From Siccirubricoccus phaeus (lineage in GTDB: Bacteria > Pseudomonadota > Alphaproteobacteria > Acetobacterales > Acetobacteraceae), in the NCBI RefSeq assembly GCF_008360935.1, contig NZ_SRXO01000013.1, positions 122,903 through 186,902 of the forward strand: a DNA stretch of 64,000 nucleotides, in the 5' to 3' direction. The notes beneath the pieces are model-generated. The model saw only the letters and a list, made by a program, of their open reading frames with translations, was not told where the DNA came from and did not search any database. Positions 43,057 through 50,837 of this stretch are shown here, piece by piece. The position numbers and the translations under genes are program-made. Position 1 is the stretch's first letter. Each line of letters begins with the position of its first letter.

Positions 43057-43299
43057 TCAGCGCTCGTAGAGCTCGTCGCGGGTCCAGCGCCCGACGTCCG
43101 TCGCCGGCTGGCGGGCGAGGCGCGCGAGCAGCTTCGCCCGCGCGGCCTCGCGGCCCGCTTCGGCGGCGCCGCAGGGCACCAGCTTGGCCACGGGCTTGCC
43201 GTGCGAGGTGACGACGAAGGTCCGGCCCTCCTCGCGCACCTCGCGGAGCAGGCGGGAAAAGGCGCGGTTGGCCTCGGCGGCGGAGATGGCTTCGTCCAT
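43057..43299 (-). CDS. Phd/YefM-family antitoxin
   Basis: 80 residues from the ATG at 43299; the longer frame to 43428 lacks homology. The N-terminal Phd/YefM fold is clear: ISAAEANRAFSRLLREVREEG and FVVTSHGKPVAKLVP. The C-terminus (LARQPATDVGRWTRDELYER) is the toxin-binding tail. Such antitoxins bind operators next to their own promoter; the 88-bp gap to the decoration gene at 43388 would hold it. Pairs with the PIN toxin. Confidence 0.88.
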   Translation of the reverse strand: MDEAISAAEANRAFSRLLREVREEGRTFVVTSHGKPVAKLVPCGAAEAGREAARAKLLARLARQPATDVGRWTRDELYER

Positions 43300-43387
43300 G
43301 CCAGGACAATAGTGAATTGCACTACTTTCCGCAACCGGCCCCGTGGGCTGCGCGGCCTCCCTCCCATCACCATCGCAGGAGTATCCG

Positions 43388-43738
43388 ATGCGCAACTGCA
43401 TTCGTCCCGATGCGCGCTCCATCCCCATGGTGGTGCCCTACTCGGGCGGGATCCTCTCCGGCCAGGGCCTGCTGGTCGGCGCCTTCTTCGGGGTGGCGGC
43501 GTCCGACGCCGCGCAGAACGCCAGCGTCGAGTGCGAGACCCGGGGCGAGTTCGACCTGCCGAAGGAGCCTTCGCTCGCCATCAGCCAGGGCGCCCGGGTG
43601 TTCTGGGACGACACCAATCGCCGCATCACCACCACCGCGACCGGCAACTTCCAGGTCGGGCTCTGCACCGTCGCGGCGCTGACGGCCGACGCCACGGTGC
43701 GCGTGATGCTGGCCCGCGTGCCGGCCTCGGGGGCGTGA
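43388..43738 (+). CDS. DUF2190 capsid decoration/cement protein
   Basis: 116 residues from the ATG at 43388 with AGGAG upstream. DUF2190 hallmarks: VVPYSGGILSGQGLLVGAFFGV, then AISQGARVFWDDTNRRITTT and a C-terminal RVMLARVP strand. These beta-tulip proteins trim the capsid surface of many siphoviruses. It resumes the head operon after the toxin-antitoxin insertion and overlaps the endolysin start (TGATG). Confidence 0.88.
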   Translation: MRNCIRPDARSIPMVVPYSGGILSGQGLLVGAFFGVAASDAAQNASVECETRGEFDLPKEPSLAISQGARVFWDDTNRRITTTATGNFQVGLCTVAALTADATVRVMLARVPASGA

Positions 43739-44136
43739 TGGCGGCGCTGCTGCCGCGCGACCGCGCGCGCCTCGCGGGCGTGCACCGCGACCTGGTGCGC
43801 GTGGTCGAACGGGCCCGCCAGGCGGTGCCGTTCATCGTGACGGAGGGCGTCCGCGCGCGGGAGCGCCAGGCCCGGCTGGTCGCGATCGGCGCCTCCCGCA
43901 CGATGAACAGCCGGCACCTCACCGGCCACGCGGTCGATCTGGCCTACTGGCTGGACGACGGCGACGGCTCCGTCGAGCAGGGCGAGATCCGCTGGGACTG
44001 GCCGCTGTACGAGCAGCTCGGCGCCGCCATGAAGGCCGCGGCCAAGGAGGTCGGCGTGCCGATCGCCTGGGGCGGCGACTGGCCCTCCTTCCGCGACGGG
44101 CCGCATTTCGAGCTCGACCGCGAGGCCTATCCGTGA
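43738..44136 (+). CDS. M15-family peptidase endolysin
   Basis: 132 residues. Zinc-peptidase motifs of VanY/L-alanyl-D-glutamate peptidase endolysins: TEGVRARERQARLVAIGAS, SRHLTGHAVDLAYW (first His and Asp ligands) and GPHFELDRE (last His ligand). The enzyme cuts peptidoglycan cross-peptides at lysis. No signal peptide, so it depends on a holin; one candidate lies 870 bp downstream. Overlaps the spanin gene by 4 nt. Confidence 0.92.
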   Translation: MAALLPRDRARLAGVHRDLVRVVERARQAVPFIVTEGVRARERQARLVAIGASRTMNSRHLTGHAVDLAYWLDDGDGSVEQGEIRWDWPLYEQLGAAMKAAAKEVGVPIAWGGDWPSFRDGPHFELDREAYP

Positions 44137-44525
44137 CCGGCGCGGCGCTCCTCGGGCTGCTGTCCCGCCACGTTCTGCCGCTGGCGCTCGTCGCGGCGGT
44201 GGTGCTCGCCGCCACCGCGGCCTGGCACTTCCGCTCCCAGCGCGACGCGGCCCGCCTCGACGCGGCGACGGCCAGCCGCGCGGCGGAGGCCAATGCGGCG
44301 GCGCTCGCCCGCGCCACCGCCGAGCACGCGCGCCACATCGCCGCCCTCACCGGCGAGGCCGAGCGCGCCCGCGCCCGGGCCGCGCGCCTTGGCGCCGATC
44401 TGGAGGCCCTCCGCCGTGACCCGAGCCACGCGACGGGCGCTGCCCCTGTGCTGCGCGCTGCTGTCGAGCGCCTGCGGCTCGCCCGCGGCGCCGGAGATCC
44501 GGCTGCTGCCGCTCCGCCTCCCTGA
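44133..44525 (+). CDS. Inner-membrane spanin subunit, Rz-like
   Basis: 130 residues from a GTG overlapping the endolysin stop. An N-terminal membrane anchor (LPLALVAAVVLAATAAWHF, residues ~14-32) is followed by a long Ala/Arg/Glu coiled coil (TASRAAEANAAALARATAEH, ALTGEAERARARAARL). This is the i-spanin plan. An outer-membrane partner is encoded in an overlapping frame from 44416. Spanins fuse the two membranes at the last step of lysis. Confidence 0.8.
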   Translation: MTGAALLGLLSRHVLPLALVAAVVLAATAAWHFRSQRDAARLDAATASRAAEANAAALARATAEHARHIAALTGEAERARARAARLGADLEALRRDPSHATGAAPVLRAAVERLRLARGAGDPAAAAPPP

Positions 44526-44691
44526 CGTGCTGCTGGTCTGCGCCGCCGCGCCGGCGCTGCCAGATGCCGATCGGTTGACGCAGGGCCAGGTCGCCGAGCT
44601 CCTCCTGGCCTACGACGCCGCCCACGCCGACTGCGCGGGGCGGCTGGCCGCGGTGCGGCGGCTGAACCCGGCCGATGGGGGCGAGCGGTGA
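44416..44691 (+). CDS. Outer-membrane lipoprotein spanin, Rz1-like
   Basis: 91 residues from a GTG at 44416, in the +1 frame and overlapping the last 110 nt of the Rz-like gene. A short signal ends in the lipobox-like LSSAC-GS (Cys about residue 20). Two further Cys are spaced along the mature part (LLVCAAAPALP, AHADCAGRL). Nested Rz1 inside Rz is a classical arrangement. The lipobox has Ser rather than Leu at -3, a mild deviation. Confidence 0.68.
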   Translation: MTRATRRALPLCCALLSSACGSPAAPEIRLLPLRLPDVLLVCAAAPALPDADRLTQGQVAELLLAYDAAHADCAGRLAAVRRLNPADGGER

Positions 44692-44996
44692 ACGCCTTCG
44701 ACGCCGCGATGGCGGCGCTCGTCGCCGATCCGAACCTCGGGATGGAGGCGGTTTACCGGCAAGGCGGCACCGGCGCGCCGATCGCCCTGCGGGTCCTGCG
44801 CTCCTCCCCTGACCGCGTGGCCGACGCCTTCGGCACCGGGATCCTGCAGGCCACCGACATCCTCTCGGTCGCCGTCGCGACACTGCCCGACCTCGCCGCC
44901 GGCGACGGCTTCGCCCTCGGCCCCGACCTGCTCACCGTCACCCACGCCGAGCGCGATGCCTCCGGCACCGCCTGGCGCGTCCTCTGCCAGCGATAG
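44688..44996 (+). CDS. Head-tail connector protein (FII-like)
   Basis: 102 residues from a GTG overlapping the upstream stop. Features of gpFII/head-tail joining proteins: VYRQGGTGAPIALRVLRSSPD, ILQATDILSVAVATLPDLAAGD in part, and a C-terminal LTVTHAERDASGTAWRV, a small beta barrel. It would join the filled head to the tail tip of the neck. Positioned between spanins and the holin. Confidence 0.72.
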   Translation: MNAFDAAMAALVADPNLGMEAVYRQGGTGAPIALRVLRSSPDRVADAFGTGILQATDILSVAVATLPDLAAGDGFALGPDLLTVTHAERDASGTAWRVLCQR

Positions 44997-45005
44997 GAGC
45001 GTGCC

Positions 45006-45326
45006 ATGCCGCAGACCACCCTCACCCTGCTGGAGATGCTGCGCGACCTACTGCTCGGTGCCGCCGCGGGCCTCGCCGGCGGCTTCGTGCGCTGGAACAA
45101 CCCCGAGCGCCGCCGCTTCGGCTGGTGCCTCGCCTGGGAGGTGCCGTCCGCCGCGCTGGTCGGCAGCGCCGGCTACGCGCTCGGGGGCTTCCTGGAGTTC
45201 AACGAATACGGCCGGTTCCTGTTTGCCTTCGTGTTCGGCTACCTCGGCCAGGCGGCGCTGCACGACCTCGCCGTCGCCATCATCCGTCATCGCACCGGAC
45301 TGCCGTCGCAGGATTCGCCAAAATGA
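45006..45326 (+). CDS. Phage holin family protein
   Basis: 106 residues with three hydrophobic stretches: residues ~13-29 (LRDLLLGAAAGLAGGFV), ~42-62 (LAWEVPSAALVGSAGYALGG) and ~67-90 (FLFAFVFGYLGQAALHDLAV), separated by charged turns, with a charged C-terminus. Size and topology fit holins of the LydA/phage holin superfamily III type. It would let the M15 endolysin reach the periplasm. Overlaps the next gene by 4 nt. Confidence 0.75.
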   Translation: MPQTTLTLLEMLRDLLLGAAAGLAGGFVRWNNPERRRFGWCLAWEVPSAALVGSAGYALGGFLEFNEYGRFLFAFVFGYLGQAALHDLAVAIIRHRTGLPSQDSPK

Positions 45327-46066
45327 GGCTCGCCGCGCGCATCGTCGGCGACCTGCGCCAGGCGTTGGCGGCCGAGGTCCGTGCTGGGGAGCAGGCTGCC
45401 ATGCGGGCCGTCCGCGCCGAGACCGAGCAGGTGAAGCAGGACCTGCGGCGGCAGGTCACCAGCAGCTTCGGCGGCAACGCGCGCGGCATAGCCAATGCCT
45501 GGCGCTCGCTGGTATTTCCGCGCTCCGGTCAGTCGCTGCGTCCCGCGGGACTGGTCTGGAGCAAGGTGCCAAACGTGATCGATGCCTTCGAACGCGGGGC
45601 GCTGATCCGCGCCAAGGGCGGGCGAAAGTTCCTGGCGATCCCGACGGGCTTCAATGCGGCGCGCGGACGCCGCGGTCGCGGCGAGAAAGGCATGCGCGTG
45701 ACGCCGGCGCAGATGGTCGCCTCCGGCCAGGGCTTCATCCGGCCCTTCCAGTCCGGGCGGGGCTTCGTGTGGTGCCTCCCTCTCCGCCAGGGCGGGCAGA
45801 CCGGCCGGCGCCGCCGCACCCGCCTCATCGCCGGCGGCCTCACGGAGATCGGCACCGGCAACCGCAAGGGCCGCGAGGCCTGGGCGCGCGGCATGCTCGC
45901 GCGGGGGATGGTCCCGATGTTCCTGCTGCTGCCGCAGGTGAAGCTCGCCAGGCGGCTGGACGTGAAGGGCGCCGCCGAGCGTGGCCTGCGCCGGCTGCCG
46001 CGGCGCTTCGTGGCGGAATGGGGTCGGACGCATGCGTCCGACGAGAGCGGGAGGGCGACGCCGTGA
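45323..46066 (+). CDS. DUF6441 family phage neck protein
   Basis: 247 residues. N-terminal helices (LRQALAAEVRAGEQAAMRAV, KQDLRRQVTSSFGGNARGIAN in part) resemble neck/minor-tail proteins that replace gpZ. The basic core (FLAIPTGFNAARGRRGRGEKG, VWCLPLRQGGQTGRRRRTR in part) is typical of the DUF6441 group placed between connector and tail terminator. Probable tail completion role. Confidence 0.78.
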   Translation: MRLAARIVGDLRQALAAEVRAGEQAAMRAVRAETEQVKQDLRRQVTSSFGGNARGIANAWRSLVFPRSGQSLRPAGLVWSKVPNVIDAFERGALIRAKGGRKFLAIPTGFNAARGRRGRGEKGMRVTPAQMVASGQGFIRPFQSGRGFVWCLPLRQGGQTGRRRRTRLIAGGLTEIGTGNRKGREAWARGMLARGMVPMFLLLPQVKLARRLDVKGAAERGLRRLPRRFVAEWGRTHASDESGRATP

Positions 46067-46509
46067 GCGTGCGCGAGGCTGCGATCGCGGCGCTGCACGG
46101 CCGGCTGCAGACGGCACTCGCCACCCGCAGTCCTGCCCCGCTGGTGCTGCGCGGCGAGACCGTGCCGCAGCGCCTGCCGCCGGGCGGCCTGGTCGTCGTC
46201 CGCGACGGGGAGACCTTAGAGGAGACGGCGATCCTCTCGCCGCTCGCCTGGGCGATCGAGCATCGCGCCGAGGTCGAGGTCACCGTCGGCGGCGCGACGC
46301 CGGCGGCTCGGAACGCCGTGCTCGACGCGCTGCTGGTGGACATCGCCGCCGCCGTCACCGCCGACCGCACGCTCGGCGATGCGGTGGAATGGGCGCAGCC
46401 CGGCGCGCCGGACTTCGAGGACGTGGAGTTCGAGGGCGCCGCGGCCGCCCGCGCCGCATCGGTCCCCGTCACGCTGTTCTTCACCGTCGCCGGCTCGTCG
46501 CTGGCCTGA
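46063..46509 (+). CDS. Tail terminator-like protein
   Basis: 148 residues from a GTG. Pattern of gpU-type terminators: REAAIAALHGRLQTALATR, PPGGLVVVRDGETLEET, AIEHRAEVEVTVGG, ALLVDIAAAVTADRTLGDAV and a final SVPVTLFFTVAG strand. Caps the tail tube at its designed length. Directly before the tail tube gene, as expected. Confidence 0.72.
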   Translation: MSVREAAIAALHGRLQTALATRSPAPLVLRGETVPQRLPPGGLVVVRDGETLEETAILSPLAWAIEHRAEVEVTVGGATPAARNAVLDALLVDIAAAVTADRTLGDAVEWAQPGAPDFEDVEFEGAAAARAASVPVTLFFTVAGSSLA

Positions 46510-46543
46510 CACTTCTCCTTCCTGCTGATCCCGGAGACCCTCG

Positions 46544-47500
46544 ATGCCCCGTGCCATCGGCGCCAACTGCCGTCTGCTCATGATCCCGGAGGCCACCTAC
46601 GGCACCGCGCCCGCGGGCGATTGGCTGCGCCTGCCGTTCCTCTCCTGCGACCTCGGCGCCGAGCAGCCCTTGCTCGATGCCGACGTCATCGGCGTCGGCA
46701 GCAGCCGCGATCCGGCAGCACCCTTCCTCGACACCGTCACCGTCCAGGGCCAGGCAGTGGTGCCGGTCGATCTGGTCAACATCGGCCACTGGCTGCGCCT
46801 GCTGCTCGGCCCGCCCACCACCACCGGCACCAGCCCGAACTTCATCCACAGCTTCGGCTCAGGCGCCGCGGCGCTGCCCTCGAACAGCATCGAGATCGGC
46901 TACCCCGACGTGCCGAACTACGATCTCTGCACCGGCGTGCGCGCCGACACGCTGGAGATCGATTTCTCGCCGACGGGGCCCGCCACCGCGACCTTCGGGC
47001 TGATGGGCCAGGGCTCGACGCGCAGCGCCGCGAGTTCGGGCGGCACGCCGACCAGCGCCGCCTACACCGCCTTCAACAAGGCGCAGGGCGCGATCAGCCG
47101 GAACGGCTCAGCGCTCGCCCAGGTGACCGGGGCGCGTCTCACCTACGCGAACGGCATGGAGATGGTGCGCACCATCCGCGCCGATCGGAAGGTCGAGGGC
47201 GTGGATCCCGGCATCGCGCGCGCCACCGGCCAGATCACCGCGCGCTTTGCCGACACCACGCTGCTGACCCAGGCGCAGAACAACGCGCCGGCGGAGTTTG
47301 CCTTTAGCTATGCGATCGACGCCAACCGCAGCCTGACCTTCACGCTGCACGAGGTGTATCTGGCGCTGGCCAAGACGCCGGTCGAGGGGCCAGCGGGCGT
47401 CGAGGCAGCGTTTGAGTTCCGCGCCGCGTACAACGCCACCGCCACGCGCATGATGACCGCCGTACTCAAGAACCAGCAGGCGGCGTCCGACTATGTGTGA
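46544..47500 (+). CDS. Major tail tube protein
   Basis: 318 residues. Conserved features of siphovirus tube subunits: LLMIPEATYGTAPAGDWLRLP, FLDTVTVQGQAVVPVDLVNIG in part, GHWLRLLLGPPTTTG and TARFADTTLLTQAQNNAPAEF in part, with a C-terminal FTLHEVYLALAKTPVEGPAG. An extra Ig-like region in the centre is possible given the length. Its downstream neighbour in the operon, the tail chaperone, is displaced by 2.6 kb of inserted cargo. Confidence 0.88.
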   Translation: MPRAIGANCRLLMIPEATYGTAPAGDWLRLPFLSCDLGAEQPLLDADVIGVGSSRDPAAPFLDTVTVQGQAVVPVDLVNIGHWLRLLLGPPTTTGTSPNFIHSFGSGAAALPSNSIEIGYPDVPNYDLCTGVRADTLEIDFSPTGPATATFGLMGQGSTRSAASSGGTPTSAAYTAFNKAQGAISRNGSALAQVTGARLTYANGMEMVRTIRADRKVEGVDPGIARATGQITARFADTTLLTQAQNNAPAEFAFSYAIDANRSLTFTLHEVYLALAKTPVEGPAGVEAAFEFRAAYNATATRMMTAVLKNQQAASDYV

Positions 47501-47619
47501 GCCTGGTTCTTTGGATGTGAGACTTCCGGTATATCCGGCGTCGTGAGCACACCGCTTGAGGGTGGCAGGGACGCCTGCCGTGGACGGCATTGCTGATTGA
47601 CGAGATCTTGGCGCGGCGA

Positions 47620-48621
47620 ATGGTGATGCCGGCCCACGACGCCGAGCTCTGGACGTTCATGGCCCGGGCGAATGGCCGAAACCTTAGAAACCTCTCGGAT
47701 GACGCACTGCAAGCGCGTCTCAACGGCATCGATCGCAACATCCAGTATCTCGATAGCGGTACAACGCCGCGGGACGATCTCCGAGCTGAACGCGGCTGGC
47801 TGAGCCCTTGGTGGTGGCTCAGGATACGGCACTGGACGGTGCTGGAGTTCGAACACCGTGGTCTCAGGCCTGGTCCAACACCGGAGCTTCCAGCGATGCC
47901 CGCGCTTGCGCCTGGCTTCAACGGCGTGGTGGCTGGAGGTCAGAAACGGCTGGTGCGCATCAGCGCGAAGGTCTGGCTACTCGAGTTACTGCACCGGGGT
48001 CGGCTAAGGTTTGCGCCAGCTGCCTCGTACCGCGACGTGGCGCTAGGCGCTGCCCGCACGGATGAGGAGATGAGCAAAGCCTATCGCCGGCCGGGACAGG
48101 TCCTGCAAATTACTGGCCCCCGAGGCGAGGTAATCACGCCCATCGGTGATGTTGAATTCACGACGAGCCGCAGCATTGAGCGGAACGGCGTGCTGATTGA
48201 GGTGCCATATTGGCTGTGCTCCTTCAGCAGCGACCTCGATCCGCGCCTCTTCTCGGAGTTTCCGAGCGGGCATGCAGATGGCGATGCTTGCCTCGTGATA
48301 TTCGATCCGATGGAATTTGTGCGGCGAGCGCTGCCACATCTCAACCGGGCAGCGCCCACGGCCACGAAGAAGCTTTTCCCCACTGTGTATTTCGACCCCT
48401 ATCACCACTCTGGGGAGAGGCTTTCGCCGATCGTCGCTAAGGAGATGCCCTACGCCTATCAGCGGGAAATGCGCTTCGCGCTAGACCCTGAAGGCGGCTC
48501 CCCTCTGGCGGGCGGTGATGCTCTTTTCGTTGAGATCGGATCGATCGAGGATATCGCGGCTGTCTACTCGCCGTTTGGCACCAAGCTCGCGGGGACGGGT
48601 CCCGACAGCTTCCTTGCTTGA
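47620..48621 (+). CDS. Unknown protein inserted in the tail operon
   Basis: 333 residues from an ATG at 47620; a TTG at 47590 would add 10. Base composition is visibly less GC-rich than the phage genes around it. The middle starts with AKVWLLELLHRGRLRFAPAASY and an ARTDEEMSK motif. Later segments include VPYWLCSFSSDLDPRLFSEF, CLVIFDPMEFVRRAL and KEMPYAYQREMRFALDPEGG. The layout (aromatic-Arg strand, R-x-D-E-E, 'w-l-c-s' core, Y-x-Q-x-E-x-R-F end) recalls DUF2971-like proteins found among accessory defence genes; that is only a resemblance. Convergent with the HEPN/Toprim gene. Confidence 0.65.
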   Translation: MVMPAHDAELWTFMARANGRNLRNLSDDALQARLNGIDRNIQYLDSGTTPRDDLRAERGWLSPWWWLRIRHWTVLEFEHRGLRPGPTPELPAMPALAPGFNGVVAGGQKRLVRISAKVWLLELLHRGRLRFAPAASYRDVALGAARTDEEMSKAYRRPGQVLQITGPRGEVITPIGDVEFTTSRSIERNGVLIEVPYWLCSFSSDLDPRLFSEFPSGHADGDACLVIFDPMEFVRRALPHLNRAAPTATKKLFPTVYFDPYHHSGERLSPIVAKEMPYAYQREMRFALDPEGGSPLAGGDALFVEIGSIEDIAAVYSPFGTKLAGTGPDSFLA

Positions 48622-48662
48622 AGCGCTGCGGCTTCTTGCTCGGCGATGCCCGGTAGACCGAG

Positions 48663-49850
48663 CTAGGACGACACCGCCTCCGCCGCACAGGCCTGCAGGA
48701 TATGCGACCATAGCAAGCGCAATTTGCTCAGATCGTAGCCCTGGTCGCGGACATGCGCGAAGAACTGCCTCGTGTACTCTTCCTTAGCCAGCAGCTCGCC
48801 CTGATACTCCCCGACCTCATGGTTGAAGCTGGTCCAGCGGACCGCCCGCTCCTCCCTCGGCCCGAAGGCGAGGTCAAGGAAGCATTCGATTGCAACCGCG
48901 CGGCCGTTCACTTCCTCGCTCAATTGGCCCGACGGGCCGAGCGTTGGGAAGGTGCGGAATGCCTCCAGGTCGGGCAGTCGGACAAGGCGGATGTTCGGCG
49001 GCATCTGGAGCCGCCGGAGCTTCTGAAGCGCTGCATGGCCGGCGGTGTCGTTATCCAGCACGACGACGATCTTGTTCTGCACCTTGATCGCCGCGAGTCC
49101 CTTGCAGAAATTCACGAGGTTGCCGGTGCCGGTGAACGGATAATTCTCCCGCATGTCGATGAAGTCGAAAAAATCGTCCACGTCGGGCGCGACCATCGGC
49201 AGCGCGGCCTTCAGGATGGCCGAATCCGACGAGCCTTCGGTAACGATCAAGAAGCGGCTCGCATCGGTCAGCGCCTCGAAGATGTCGCCCTCGACCCAGC
49301 CGCCTTCCACCACGTCGCCGATGCTCCAGACGAGATCGCGGTCCAGATTCGTCGGGTTCTCCCCCAGCAGCCGCAAGACCACGTAGGCGTCGAGGTTCTC
49401 GAAGAAGGTCCCGTCGTCGCGTGTGAGGTTCCCAGGTATGACATCCTGGAAGGCCGGATCCTGCAGGATGGTCTTGGCGAACTCGCCCAGATCGAAGTCC
49501 CCGTCGTATTCCGTGGTGCTGACCCGATCGAGGTCGACCTCCCGCAGCGCCTGGCGGAAGGTGTCGAAGCCAATTGTCATCTCGGGGTAGTAGCCCGGAA
49601 TGCGGCGGACCTCCTCCTCGTAGGCTCGGCGGCACCCGTCCAAGCTGAAGCCGAGCAATTCGAGGCGCGGGATGACGTGCCGCAGCTCGCGCACGTAGGC
49701 AGGCTTCCGCTCCACGACGTTGTCTGCGTAGAAATAGTCCGCCTCAGCGAGGTCGGTCGCGCGGAACAGCGGCGAGTGGTTGGTGAAGACGTTGTTCTTG
49801 CCCCAGTCGACTTCGAGGCGGCCGAGGCGCAGCGTGATCATCGAGCCCAT
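48663..49850 (-). CDS. HEPN/Toprim-associated domain protein (probable defence nuclease)
   Basis: 395 residues. The N-terminus (ITLRLGRLEVDWGKNNVFTN) and the helical stretch RRAYEEEVRRIP match the HEPN/Toprim-associated N domain. The C-terminal half has a Toprim core: FLIVTEGSSDSAILK (catalytic Glu) and KIVVVLDNDTAGHAALQ (DxD-type Asp pair), the fold used by OLD nucleases and topoisomerases. Such genes are widespread in defence islands and are thought to act in abortive infection. It lies reversed in the tail operon, so it should be expressed from its own promoter (49851-50136) in the lysogen. Confidence 0.83.
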   Translation of the reverse strand: MGSMITLRLGRLEVDWGKNNVFTNHSPLFRATDLAEADYFYADNVVERKPAYVRELRHVIPRLELLGFSLDGCRRAYEEEVRRIPGYYPEMTIGFDTFRQALREVDLDRVSTTEYDGDFDLGEFAKTILQDPAFQDVIPGNLTRDDGTFFENLDAYVVLRLLGENPTNLDRDLVWSIGDVVEGGWVEGDIFEALTDASRFLIVTEGSSDSAILKAALPMVAPDVDDFFDFIDMRENYPFTGTGNLVNFCKGLAAIKVQNKIVVVLDNDTAGHAALQKLRRLQMPPNIRLVRLPDLEAFRTFPTLGPSGQLSEEVNGRAVAIECFLDLAFGPREERAVRWTSFNHEVGEYQGELLAKEEYTRQFFAHVRDQGYDLSKLRLLWSHILQACAAEAVSS

Positions 49851-50136
49851 CGCCCGACTCTCTAACGCGCAAGGTTGGTTTGGACTAGGCGGTCAGTCCG
49901 GCGGTGCAGTGACGTGCGGACAGGCTGCCTACCCTCCGGAGCAGATGCGCGATGGGCTCCCGCGCTGCGATCGCGGGACAAGAGGTCGGGACAGGCCGAC
50001 CATCAAGGTCCGGAGAGCGTCGGACGCCGCGGCTCGCTCACGCGCCGGCTCCCTGAACCGGTCACCTCATCGCCCAACCTCGGCACTGCTTCGCCACCAG
50101 GGCGACGCCGAACACGTCTCAAGAACGGAGTAGCTC

Positions 50137-50837
50137 ATGCTCACCCTCGACCTCCCGGCCGAGCCGTACTGGCTCGACCTGCCGCGCGGCGTGCGCATCG
50201 AGATCCGGCCGGTGACCACCGCGGTCATGGCCGCGGCTCAGGCCGCGGCCGCACGACGGCTGGCCGCGATCCGGATCGCGGATCCTGATCTCGACCCCGA
50301 CATGTCGCGCGGCCTGTCCTTCGCCTTCCTGGTCAAGGCGCTCGCCCGCCACGCGGTCACCGCCTGGGAGGGCGTCGGCGATGCTGCGGGCAAGCCGCTG
50401 CCGCTCTCGCCCGAGGCGGTCGAGCGCCTGATGGACCTCGACGACATCGCCGCCGCCTTCTGGGATCGCGCCACCGCCCCCGTCGCCGCGGTGGCCGCCG
50501 AGGGAAACGGCTGAGGGCCCGCGCCGCCTGGCACTTCGGCCGCGGGCCCGAATACTGCCGCGGCTGCGCCACCCTCGGCCGCGACTGCGCCGAGGCCTGC
50601 CCCTACGCAGCCCACGCGCCCACCAGCATCGAGGGGCACGCCTGCTGGGCCGCCGGGACCGCCTGCACCGAAGCCAGCATGGCCGGCCTGACCCTCGACA
50701 CGGCCGGCGCGCTCGCCGCGGCGCGCGAGATGGGCGCCTCCGGCTGGGCTGCGGCCGAGCTGCTGCTCGCCATCCGCATCGGTATGGCCGAGGGCGCCAG
50801 CGCCCGCCGCGAGGGGGAGGAAAAGCCGCATGGCTGA
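50137..50837 (+). CDS. Tail assembly chaperone with -1 frameshift extension (G-GT-like)
   Basis: Zero frame 50137-50514 encodes 125 residues (LTLDLPAEPYWLDLPRGVRIE, then EAVERLMDLDDIAAAFWDRA), a gpG-like chaperone. Just before its TGA lies G-GGA-AAC, the lambda-type slippery heptamer. Slipping back one base leads into an open frame that continues to 50837 and adds ~109 residues rich in Cys (YCRGCATLGRDCAEACPYA, CWAAGTACTEA). The extended product is ~233 residues. The extension has no good start of its own and overlaps the tape measure start, as lambda T does. Frameshifting itself is inferred. Confidence 0.8.
50502..50508 (+). promoter_or_regulatory. Slippery heptamer GGGAAAC for programmed -1 frameshifting
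   Basis: The sequence sits in the X-XXY-YYZ register (G-GGA-AAC) with one codon (GGC) between it and the zero-frame TGA at 50512. Lambda uses GGGAAAG at the equivalent place. GC-rich sequence follows that could form a stimulatory stem (for example around GGGCCCGCG at 50515), though lambda needs none. Confidence 0.72.
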
